A DNA stretch of 64,000 nt from Saussurea involucrata. Lineage: Eukaryota > Streptophyta > Magnoliopsida > Asterales > Asteraceae. Positions 23,144 to 32,433 of the stretch are shown piece by piece (position 1 is the stretch's first letter; each line of letters opens with the position of its first letter). The translations under genes and the position numbers were made by a program. Location of the stretch: NCBI GenBank assembly GCA_033807775.1, contig CM066327.1, positions 74,840,795-74,904,794 on the forward strand. Direction: 5' to 3'. The notes beneath the pieces were generated by a model. It had not been told where the DNA came from. It worked only from the letters and a program-made list of their open reading frames with translations, and did no database searches.

Positions 23144-25680
23144 ATGGCAACCACTGAAGCATCTGCTCAGTCTCCTACTACATCATCTGAAAAGACTAAA
23201 CTCGTCAAAGCCCGACATGTCAACTTCGAAATAGACCAAGTGACTTTTCAGGGAAACAATCCTTATTCTTTCTTCAACTTTCCTCCGAAGTAGCATATCA
23301 CTCACCTGAACGACGCTGTAAATTTTTTCCAGACCAGTCCTCTATCGACAGTTCTGACCATCAGACCCCCTGCTCACAAGAATCTTCTCGCTCAGTTCTG
23401 GTATACTACCAGAAGAGCTAGGATCACCTCCACCAAAGACCCCAAAAAGAAAATCGATGTCATCGTCTTCGACACCAAACATGGTAGTTCCAAGATTACC
23501 CCCGGTTCTATCAGGTCTGCCCTCAACCTTCCTGGTAGTACAAAGGAAAAAGTTTTGTTCCTCTACCTGACCCCAAGAACCCAGCTGATAGAGAAGCCCT
23601 CATTGCATTCTTTGATGCAATGAAGTATGTATGGGAGACAGGGAGAGACACACTCCCTGAGAAGAAGCTGACCTCCATCAAAAAATCCAAAATGCCGAGC
23701 GAGATGAACTTCATCTTTGCTCATCTGATAAGCTACATGACAGCTAAGGTTGGTTCAACTGACCAAGCCTCCAAACCCCAACAGGCTATGGGGTATTCAC
23801 TGCTGAAAGGCCTTCACATCGATTGGGCAAAAATCATTTTCGACGATATGATGTTAAGAGTCGACGAACTGAAAAGACCAACGACTGTTCCATATCCCCG
23901 TTTTCTCAGCGCTCTCTTCCAACATGGACTCAAGGACGAATACCCGAAGGTGGGCGACCTGAAGTTATCACAGGTTGGCCCTAAGGTTCTCGACTTCAAG
24001 CCCCTGCCAAACGAGGTACATCTCTCTAAACTCTTACCTCTTCTCAGACCTAACTCTTCTTCTACTTCTGCGGCTACCACTACGACAGCGGTATTCCCAA
24101 CCGCTGATACCCAGGCTGCAACCCCCACTCCTTCTCAAAAAAGGAAACCTTCTGACATCCCACTTGGCACTCCTAAGCCCAAGAAGTCTTCCAAGGAGCA
24201 ACCCTCTAAGCCTACCCAGGCTGAAGACTCCACGTCTATCTCTACAAAGAAGACGCTGGAAAGTTCCGTGGTACGCTCTGCCACAACTGCTGAATCCACC
24301 CCTTCTATACCCGCTTCAGCATCTCTAAATGTTGAGGTTGTCTTGGAACAGAACCTCCCTCCCTCAGTACCTCCAAGTACTGCAGAAGTAATTCTTAGAG
24401 GATCCAACGCTGAACCTGCTACCCAATCCCTCTTCTCAACCATCATTCCTCCTACTACTTCTTTGGTCACTCCACTATTCTCTACAACGACTGTCATTCA
24501 CCTGAGTGACACATCTGCTGAATATCTACAGCGGATGATGGATTTGAGTAAAGGACATGCGGGCACCTCTAAGCGTGCATCTCTGGAAGACGACTACGAA
24601 CAATTCTCAGGTTATCGAAACTTCGATGACTTCGTCAACCAACCCGCAGGTATACATAACACCCTAAACACTCCTCTCTCAAAATCCCCAACTTCTGAGC
24701 TTTCCTTTATTCATAAGTTTTTATCTTCTACATGTCCTAATTTGGGCGACATCAACAACACGCTCAAGGATTTGTCTACAAAGGTGGAATCTCTCACCAC
24801 AACGCTATCATCAAACTCTTCAGTGGTTACAAAAGCTGGAGAGGCTCTGAAGAGACTCACCACCGAGGTGAAGGACAAAGCTTCCAGCGCTGATTTGAAC
24901 AAGCTGGAAGGTACTCTATCTCAAGTTGCTCAGACTCTCGCTGACAACTCCACCTCCGTCAACGCCATGAACTCTACCAACAACACCCACTCCACTAACT
25001 TCACCACCCTGTCCAATTAAGTCACATCATTGAAGACAGTGGTTGGAGATCTTCAGGGAGAGGTGTCTACTTTAACGACGGATGTGAGCACTGCAACAAA
25101 TCTCCTGCAGCAAATCCTCGATCGCCTGAATGCTCCAACTTGTCCTCCCTCGCACTTTATTCAGGCCGATCGGGAAAATCTAGAAAAGATCAACCCTGCT
25201 ATTTATGGCCTGGAAGACAGATTAGCAAATGTTGAAACTTGCGTTGGGATCACTGGCCTAGAAGACAGTGACCCAAAGCATGCTGATGTTACTGCTACTG
25301 CTGTATCCTCCCCCATCCATCATGTGGAAGAGGGGGAGAAGAATCAAGAAGATCTTCCCCATAATGTTGAGGGAGAGAAAAGTGCTGAAAAAGAATCTTC
25401 TGCTGAAAAACCTCAGGGAGTTGAAAACCCTGAGGGAACCGAGAAACCTCCCTCTAATTTTGAGGGGGAGCAACTCGATGAAGAACTGGAAGATGCTGAA
25501 GTTCTTGTTCCTTCTGATGAAGAAGCTGAAGAAGAAGAAGAAGACGAAGAAGATCTCGATCTTCATGACGACGAACCATCAGCATCACCAAAAGATGATG
25601 ATAATGATGACGATGATGATGATGGTGTCGACTTCTCCTTCCAGTCTATCAAAAGGACCCCTGCTCTCAAAGGGTTGTTA
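23144..25680 (+). pseudogene. Element B third ORF, N-terminal and central part
   Basis: Starts MATTEASAQSPTT at 23144. There is a TAG at 23291, a frameshift near 23560-23620, then a long open stretch (23620-25017), a TAA at 25018-25020 and further open frame to about 25680. The N-terminal block matches the third ORFs of Z, A and C (MNFIFAHLISYM...STDQASKPQQAM...HIDWAKIIFDDM). A Pro/Ser/Thr-rich region, a heptad-like coiled-coil region (about 24760-25120) and a very acidic Glu/Asp tail follow. It is interrupted at about 25670-25685 by the viral segment and resumes near 29965. No membrane segment seen; function unknown. Confidence 0.75.
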
Positions 25681-28568
25681 ACTCGCATTTCTCACAATGT
25701 AAACGGGACCTGTCCGTCGTCGCTATTCCACAGTAAAAACAGAACAAATTGTTTGTTATTCCATTTTCTTCCCAATTATGCTGGCATTCTTGTGACTTCG
25801 CCGGTGGTTCTTTGTTTGGTCTCCAAGAACCTGCCTCTCTTTCTCTATCCTTTATTTGGGATGGTCCGCCGGGATGAAACATAAAGCATGTTTCGTAATC
25901 TCCCCATTGTTCTTCGTCTTGCTCGTTGTTCTGTTGAAACATGAACATAGTTTCCTCAATGATTGGTGAGTCACTTACCATTGCTCCGATATTTTGGATT
26001 GTGTGTCCCTGTTCTCCATCAGAGATACTGTATACACTTGAATCATCGTTGTCTGCGGAGACAATGTCCCAATCATCCTTAAGTTCCATGTTCTGGAACA
26101 CAGCAGCCCTTGCCATGTTCCCCTTTTCGCTCCTACAGTCTCGGGCAAAATTCCCCTGTTGTCCGCAAACGTAGCACTTGCATTTTGGGACCCTTCCCCT
26201 ATCATCCTTCCATTTGCGTTTGAACACTTTAACATGTGTTTTGTGCGGTTTTCCTTTGTATGTTTTTGACTTTCGCAGCCCGTATTTTGCTGATTTGTAA
26301 TAGCCGGGTATTGGTATTGCTGAGCAAAAGTCCAAAGTGCGGAGTTCTTTCTGCAACGCTGCTTCTTTACACATGTCGCTGATGTATGAGTGTGTAAATT
26401 TGATTGCTGGTAAAACTGCCGCTGAAAGCCCAGGGTATTTGGCTTTGAAGAGTTCTTCGATTCGTTTTGACAGGACCGGTGGGAGTTTGGTGAAGAACTT
26501 GTCCGTTGTGGCTGGGAAGAACAGGCGTCCAGACTTGGAGGCCAAGATCCTGAATTCATTCATGAATTTCCAAATGTCTTTGGTGTGTTCACAGTTGAGA
26601 CGTTCCAAGTCACGATATGCCTGATCTTGTTCTTCAGTGGATCCTCGGTATGGGTCTTCCATGAGAATTATTTGTCGTACCTGAGAGGTGATGTTTTGAG
26701 GATCATCCGCCATAGCTTCTAGCGCAGTGTAGGATTCCGGGTAAGTAGTGCGCCATTGCTGCCACATGCGTTTCTCACTTTCTCCAAACAGGTTTTCCAC
26801 AAACACCAATTTTTCTTTATTATTGGTCCATGTAACTTCATTCAGTCTATTTATGGTTATTGACTCCCATCGAGCTATAACGTCGGCCCATAATCCTGGA
26901 TCAGCTGGTAGGACTAACAGGGCTCCTGTATTTATCATTGCCGGAGGCAACGACCATTGCTGATTGTGATACTCGCCATATCCCCCTCTGAAATTGCGTC
27001 TGACGGGCGGGTAAGGTTCGGTGTTGGTCCTTTGTTGATCCCTTGCTGGAGGGTAAACCGGTGGACCCATCATCTGTTCGGTTGGTGGGTGGTACACTCC
27101 ACTGCTTTCAGTATTCGGGAAGGCTAACTGATCTGCCGCTTCCTTGAATTTCTGGAATAAAGGGTATTCCAGATTGTTGTTTTCTGTGACAAGAGGCATG
27201 GCTACCTCTTCTCCGAATGGGTTAACCCATTCGTGATCTTCGCTGCTATCTTCTTTGATGATGACGTGGCCAGAATAGTCTTCATCCATGGGTGTGCTGC
27301 CTGATTCACAGTCATCCCATCCAGTGGCAATGATTTGTTGGGTACCTAGGAGTGAAGTTGGAGCATCGTAGCGAACGTAGTAGTCATACTTGCCGGATGG
27401 TTCTCCTAGAGTATCCCATCTGTCCTGCGATTTTTTTGTTCTTCTTTGGCTTGTTTGACCGTTTATTCCATGGTTCGTCCAAAACGGCCTGTGCTTCATT
27501 TTGACATGTTTCGCAAAAACATACATCATACGGTATATGTGTTGGTGCACCTACTGCGTGTGTTAGCACCCCAAGAAACTCTTCTTCGAGATCATCATGG
27601 TGAGTTTCTCGATCTCTCTGATCTACCGAGTATCGCCTTGGTTCTGGTTGTCTGGTGTACCTGGTGAAACGTAGGCTTGTTGTTCTGTCGAGCCTATTAT
27701 TCACAGCAACACCGGTTGGGATACGCACAGTTCTGTGGTCTGTTGGCTGTAGGTGCCAACTTCTTCCTTCTAGTTCTGAGACACTGAGTTGTTCTCCTGG
27801 GATTGCTGTAATCCCACTTGTTGCCAGGTGGTCAACCGCGTTTTGAACGTTGTATTCAAAGCCCATGTAACTAGTGTTTGACAGCCTACCGGTTAAGCTG
27901 ATAGTTACCAATAGGTTGCTTTCACCTCCATGCCATGCTTCATAACCGTGTGTTTGTACTGCGACTTCTATATGGTTATGGAAGTCTTCCACGCTTAGTA
28001 TCATGTCTGGTATCATGTATACAAGCTGGGTGCCTGTTGATAGGTCAACCTCCATTGTTCCCACAATAGAGGTGCTGTTCTCCCATCTAGTGTCTCTCAA
28101 GACTACTAGTGCTATTGTGCCTGCTCCTCTTCTGTGTAAGGCATGGATCCTTATCATGAACAGGCCCAGATGCATGTGCTACAGGTCTGATGTTCTTAGT
28201 TGTCGGTAACTCTGTTCGTTACAGAGGTTAAGGTTTACCTGCCTTCCGTCTGTGACCAAGATTCGTCTTTCTGAGTAGTGTTGGTACACTCTATGCTGAA
28301 CTGTATTCCTGTTGCTTGAGTACAGGACCTCTGCTGGTACAAGTTGGGCACGCCTTTCTCGGGAGAGCTCAAGTTGTCTTTCAGGGCTGATTGTGGATTC
28401 CAGCGTTCGGTTATACCTTGCTCCAAAACGTCTTTGGATCCTTCGGGTTGCGTTGTATCTCATCCGTTGAAATGCTTGATAATTTCGGATTTGGTCTTCT
28501 TGTGTGGGGGGGTCGGTTGTGGTTGAAGACCCGTTTTCAAGCACGCTAGCTCTGGTTACACGACTCAT
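25667..28568 (-). pseudogene. Endogenous badnavirus ORF3 polyprotein, N-terminal part (movement and coat regions)
   Basis: The ORF3 frame opens at 28568. It holds a basic N-terminal region, then a movement-protein domain (about 28175-27560; MHLGLFMIRIHALHRR and LTGRLSNTSYMGF are recognisable landmarks). The coat-protein region follows, with a CCHC knuckle CYVCGQQGNFARDC at 26135-26176 and a second Cys cluster (25685-25741). Breaks: one in-frame TAG at 28179-28181 before the movement landmarks, and a one-base frame change at or near the T7 run 27431-27437 between movement and coat regions. Otherwise the frame is open. The terminal stop at 25667 is probably from flanking element B sequence. Protease, RT and RNase H, normally next in this polyprotein, are missing. 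Confidence 0.88.
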
Positions 28569-28981
28569 TGTTTCGAGATTTTGGAGTATTCCTCCTTGAA
28601 GATACTATTGGGGTTCTTGTAGACAAAGATAGGCCCCTGCTTTTTGGGTTTGACTTCTTTACCAGAGACTGAAAAGGTTTCAAGTCTCTTAGTTAGCTCT
28701 GCGATGGACCCTTCTAACTCGGCAGGCGACGTTGTTTCTTTAGCCTTGAGTTGTTGTCTGATAGAATCAACCTGTTCTTCAAGAATTTCAACCTTCTGGT
28801 GTTGGCTTATCAGTAGATATAACAGGATGTTATTCTGTTTAATGATAGCCTTGTTTTGTGATGCGACACTTGTGGTGTAGTCAGAAAATCTTGCAAAACC
28901 TACTGCTGGTGAGTCAAAGTCCTCTACGGCTCGGATTGCTTCTTGATATGATGAGTTTGCCCGTGCGTTGGCTATACTCAT
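28565..28981 (-). CDS. Endogenous badnavirus ORF2-like protein
   Basis: An open frame of 138 codons on the minus strand, linked to ORF1 and ORF3 by ATGA overlaps at both ends. It has an N-terminal polar part, a central coiled coil (roughly residues 60-110) and a basic, Lys/Pro-rich C-terminus. Badnavirus ORF2 is a virion-associated protein that binds nucleic acid through such a basic tail. No stop or frameshift is present. Confidence 0.78.
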   Translation of the reverse strand: MSIANARANSSYQEAIRAVEDFDSPAVGFARFSDYTTSVASQNKAIIKQNNILLYLLISQHQKVEILEEQVDSIRQQLKAKETTSPAELEGSIAELTKRLETFSVSGKEVKPKKQGPIFVYKNPNSIFKEEYSKISKQ

Positions 28982-29331
28982 ATGGTCAAGAGGCCCTTTA
29001 CTTCTTGAGTAAGGCTTTCAATCCTTTGGATTTTTTGGCTAAGGTCTTGGTTTAATTGAAGGACTTTGCTGGTTTCGCTCTGGGTTTTTCGTATTATCTC
29101 CTCACAAAGTTCTAAACGTTGTAAGAAATCTTTTTGGGAATCCAAGATTTGGTGAAAACGTTTTATGCAAACCTTTGAGTGTAGTGATAAACGATCATAG
29201 ACTACTGAAATATTATTATCAAGTACTAAAAATTTATCTTTTTGGTTTTCTTCTGGGCTTAAATATTCAAGATTAGCAGTTCGGGAACGTGTATACCAAT
29301 CTTCAATATCATGCTCATAACGATCAGTCAT
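28978..29331 (-). CDS. Endogenous badnavirus ORF1-like protein
   Basis: An open frame of 117 codons on the minus strand, about 280 nt downstream of the primer site. It begins MTDRYEHDIEDWY and is rich in Leu, Gln and Lys with a C-terminal coiled coil. Size, position and character match the small ORF1 (DUF1319 type) of badnaviruses, reported to be virion-associated in some species. Its stop overlaps the ORF2 start in ATGA. The frame is undamaged, but no expression can be inferred from sequence. Confidence 0.75.
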   Translation of the reverse strand: MTDRYEHDIEDWYTRSRTANLEYLSPEENQKDKFLVLDNNISVVYDRLSLHSKVCIKRFHQILDSQKDFLQRLELCEEIIRKTQSETSKVLQLNQDLSQKIQRIESLTQEVKGLLTI

Positions 29332-29608
29332 GAGTTCATTAGGTCAGGAAATCTTTAGATAATTAGGTGTTTCTCTAAGATACTCACTTTCCCTGGCCCT
29401 CTTCCCCCTCCTGGGTACTTTTGAGCTTGGTACTTTGGCTTTTGTATGATAGAGAAATAGATGATTATGCAAGGATTTCCTTAATTATGAACTTATGTCT
29501 GAGAAAATTAAACATGATATATAGGATTGGATACAACGTACCTTTCTGGTGCTAACCTTGAAGATGAACTTTACGCTGCCATGAAGTTTATAAATGCTTT
29601 GTTTACTA

Positions 29609-29620
29609 GCTCTGATACCA
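29609..29620 (-). other. Pararetroviral primer-binding site (tRNA-iMet)
   Basis: The minus strand reads TGGTATCAGAGC, complementary to initiator methionine tRNA and conventionally position 1 of badnavirus genomes. It lies 278 nt upstream of the ORF1 start, a spacing that suits the viral leader. No LTR end is adjacent, which argues against a Copia origin. Confidence 0.8.
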
Positions 29621-29960
29621 AGGGTGTATTGGAAGGTTTTTAGGAAAACAAGAAAAGAAAATTTGAACTTGAAAGTACAAAGACTAAAACTTTAGAGAAT
29701 AGAAAACTTGAACTTATATTTCAAAATTAAGGCCTCGCTGCAGAAGGCAATCTGACTATCTTGCTCTGAAAGCTAGTTTGTCAGGTACAATATATTTTCT
29801 TCCCTTACATTGCAGCCCTCCTCTATCCCTTCTCAACCTCAATTCTCCTCTCCATAAAACCTCTATACACTTAAACCTCATTCTTTCTCTATCTCTTCTC
29901 CCAAATGATCTTACTTAAACGATCGTTATGTTTCCGCTAGTCCTCTCCCCTGCTTGAGGA
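29621..29960 (-). promoter_or_regulatory. Probable viral intergenic region upstream of the primer site
   Basis: Non-coding on both strands. On the minus strand, purine-rich sequence leads to TATAAG (29713-29718 on the plus strand), about 95 nt before the primer site. That is where badnavirus promoters put their TATA box relative to the primer site. The exact viral/element B junction cannot be placed. The TATA call is weak because TATAAG is a short match. Confidence 0.4.
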
Positions 29961-29969
29961 TCCAGCTGA

Positions 29970-31169
29970 AGTCCAGCTACATCAACAATAAATCCAGCCC
30001 CAAGCGCTGAAGAAATAATTCCGGTCCTGAATCTCGATGGGCCCGATGACATTTTTGAAGAAGAAGAAAAAGAGCTGCTCACACACGATATAAGACCTTC
30101 CTTGGTTCCTCAAACACCAAGTGAAGAAGAAATGAAAAGAAGAACAGCTATGATTCAACATCTAGAGGATCAGCGATTCGTTCCTGTTCATTTCAACATT
30201 TTATCAAAAGATGAAGTCGTTGAATCCCTTAAAGCTAAAAAACTCTTCGTTGAACGAAAGAAGGCTGAAGAAAAAGACAAAGAATATGCCTTAGAGCTTG
30301 CTCAACGTTCCGTTGAAGATACAACCTTGAAGAAATTTCCTATGGCTGTCCAAAAGAAACTGATAAAGGACGCACAGAAGATCCACCAAGAAAAGACCAA
30401 AGTCAACGGCACCACACTCGAATGGTGTAAGAAGATGTGCCACTACAGACAACATCCTTCAAGGATAAAAGCTGTAAACGTCAGAGGGAGATATGCTCTA
30501 AAAAATAACATAAATGTACCGATCGTTCATGTCCAAGTAGTTAGAGAAAATGGCTACAACAGAACTTGCTACATGTCAGCTCTGGACAAATTTGGTCTCG
30601 CTGAATGGTTGGAGATGAGAATAGCAGTTCAAAGATCCCGCTCAACTTTCAAAACCAATGTTGAACAAGCCATTAATAGGCAGATCGACTTAGTTTCCTT
30701 AGCGGTTGATATTCCACCTCCACCACCAATTCAGAAGAAGCGAGATGCTACAAAGAAGAAGACCCCTTCCTCTCTAGGCCCGACAATAAGAAACGAGACA
30801 GGGATTGAATTCTCTCGTGAAGCAGTTCTTGGCCCTGCCGCTGACCTCTCCGGACTCGACGTATGCCTACCTCCTACTGAAACTTTCTTCCCTGGCAGAG
30901 TAATCAGCAATCCTTATGGCATTTTATTCTATGACTTCAATGGTCGTGAATGCTTTCAACGCATCTCTCAATTATACAAAACTCCAATCGAACAACTCAG
31001 AGATTTACTCTACTGGTGCAAATACAAACGCAGTCTCTTTGGACAACTCCTGAAACCCCACATCTACTGCGAGGCAAAGAAAAGAAGGGAACAGGGAGTC
31101 ACAGTCCCTGACTGGATGATTCCAGAGACTGACACTCTTGATGAACTCGTCAAGAAAGAACCTGATTAG
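29970..31169 (+). pseudogene. Element B third ORF, C-terminal part
   Basis: An open frame of about 400 codons from roughly 29970 to TAG at 31167-31169, continuing the frame interrupted by the viral segment. It begins with an acidic stretch (DDIFEEEEKELLTHD) and contains a Lys-rich helical region and a Pro-rich loop (PPPPPIQKK). The C-terminal block GILFYDFNGRECFQRISQL is also recognisable in element Z and more distantly in element C. It then ends about 280 bp before the 3' LTR. Function unknown; no membrane segment. Confidence 0.75.
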
Positions 31170-31434
31170 CTGATAGGATTTCTATTTGTAATTCTTCTAT
31201 CCTTTATCAGCTTGTATCTTTTGTACTTGTAATTATTATTTGTTGTACTTGTAATTTTTCAACTTCCCTCTGTAACTTATACGAAGTTTAAAGAAAAATA
31301 TCAGCGAATGTACTTTACTCCATCAGTACTTAAAAGATCCCCGAAAACAGTAAATGGGACAAATATTTTATGAGTCCTTTTTATCCTTATGTTTTCCTAT
31401 TTAGCAATTTTCTTTTATTGCTATGTCACAATCA

Positions 31435-31446
31435 AATAGGGGGAGA
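31435..31446 (+). other. Element B polypurine tract
   Basis: Aatagggggaga immediately before the 3' LTR (31448), the plus-strand primer position. The 31170-31434 stretch before it is short non-coding 3' sequence. Confidence 0.9.
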
Positions 31447-31447
31447 T

Positions 31448-32428
31448 TGTTGATCCAAACCCTCAGTGATTTGATAATTACTCTATGAGAAACACTTAGT
31501 GAAAATTGTATGTAGACAATATGTATTAGAGTTTCACTATCGCTGATAAGTACTATGTCTCTACAATACCGCTGATAGGAAATTCATGTTCTTTAAATTA
31601 CACATTCAGCGAACAATGTTCATCAGCAAGCCCTGAGTCTGTTCAGTCTTACTGATGATCGCTGATAGTTTTATTTGTTTACTTATGATCCCTGAAGACA
31701 AGTTTCACGTCAACTATGTTCTACGCTGAAGTCGAAGATCAAGCCAAAGAACCAGCGACAAGTCTACTAATGAACTGATGCGGATATCAGCGAAGCCAAG
31801 ACCTGTCCACTCAACGTGAAGTTTCAAGTAGAAGACTTCATTGAACATTGAACTTTATCACTCGCTGATAAAGAACTATTCAGCGAACACTGATCATGAA
31901 GTCTTCCTCTACATGTTACTTTTGTCTTATCCCCTTGCACGCCTCCGTACGATAATGTCAGAATGGACATCCCTTTTGCCCCGAATCATACAACCAACTC
32001 TGATTCTACACGGTTCATCATGCGGCTACTAGGTTGTCTACCAAGGTCAAACCATGCAACCAATCAGCTCCTGCCACGTGTAAAGTTGTACCGTTGTGCA
32101 TTAAATGCATGTAGTATATAAAGGAAACCCTACTTCAGAAATGTAGCGCTCGACCATCTCCTTATCCTCTCTATTTTGTGTGTTAGAATATTATCCTTAG
32201 TATTCTTATCTTCTCTCTATCTTAATTCAAGTGCAAGAAATCTTAGTGATTCTCATAACTTGTTTAGATTAGGTTTATTCCTTAATCTTGTTCCGCAACA
32301 AGTTGTAAATTGTTTGATACATATCAATAAACAATTTAGAAAAGTAAAAATCGTGTGTTTGTATTCACCCCCCCCCCCCCCCCCCCCCCGCCCTTCTACA
32401 ACCTTCTATAACCCTTTCGGGACCAACA
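31448..32428 (+). repeat. Element B 3' LTR
   Basis: A 981 bp direct repeat of 15438-16402, followed by the target duplication ctatt. TATA is at 32115-32122. A run of 22 C (32368-32389), absent from the 5' copy, accounts for most of the length difference. Confidence 0.95.
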
Positions 32429-32433
32429 CTATT

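Larger units (their letters stand above)
25670..29960 (-). mobile_element. Endogenous badnavirus-like pararetrovirus fragment
   Basis: A minus-strand block of Caulimoviridae-type genes inside the third ORF of element B. In viral order it holds a presumptive intergenic region (about 29960-29625), an iMet primer site (29609-29620), ORF1, ORF2 and the first part of ORF3. Adjacent ORFs overlap by ATGA (28978-28981 and 28565-28568), as known for badnaviruses. ORF3 stops just after the second Cys-rich motif of the coat region; protease, RT and RNase H are absent. The left junction is near 25667-25685, where viral Cys codons abut element B codons. The right junction lies somewhere between 29640 and 29970, where B codons resume. 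About 4.3 kb is kept, a little over half of a typical badnavirus genome. Confidence 0.88.
15438..32428 (+). mobile_element. Element B: Copia (SIRE-like) retrotransposon, hosting a pararetroviral fragment
   Basis: Complete element with 5' LTR 15438-16402, 3' LTR 31448-32428, tgttga...ccaaca ends and a perfect 5 bp duplication ctatt (15433-15437 and 32429-32433). It has an iMet primer site, gag, pol, an internal promoter-like region, a third ORF and a purine tract. It sits in the third ORF of element A in the same orientation. About 4.3 kb of badnavirus-like DNA interrupts its own third ORF, so its native length is near 12.7 kb. The words cagcg/cgctg, often within tcagcga/tcgctga, recur throughout LTR and coding parts. 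Confidence 0.95.

Noticed and set aside
29609..29620. Primer site at 29609 as a Copia element start
   Set aside because: No LTR end or TG...CA boundary is adjacent, and the downstream ORFs are badnavirus-like with ATGA overlaps.
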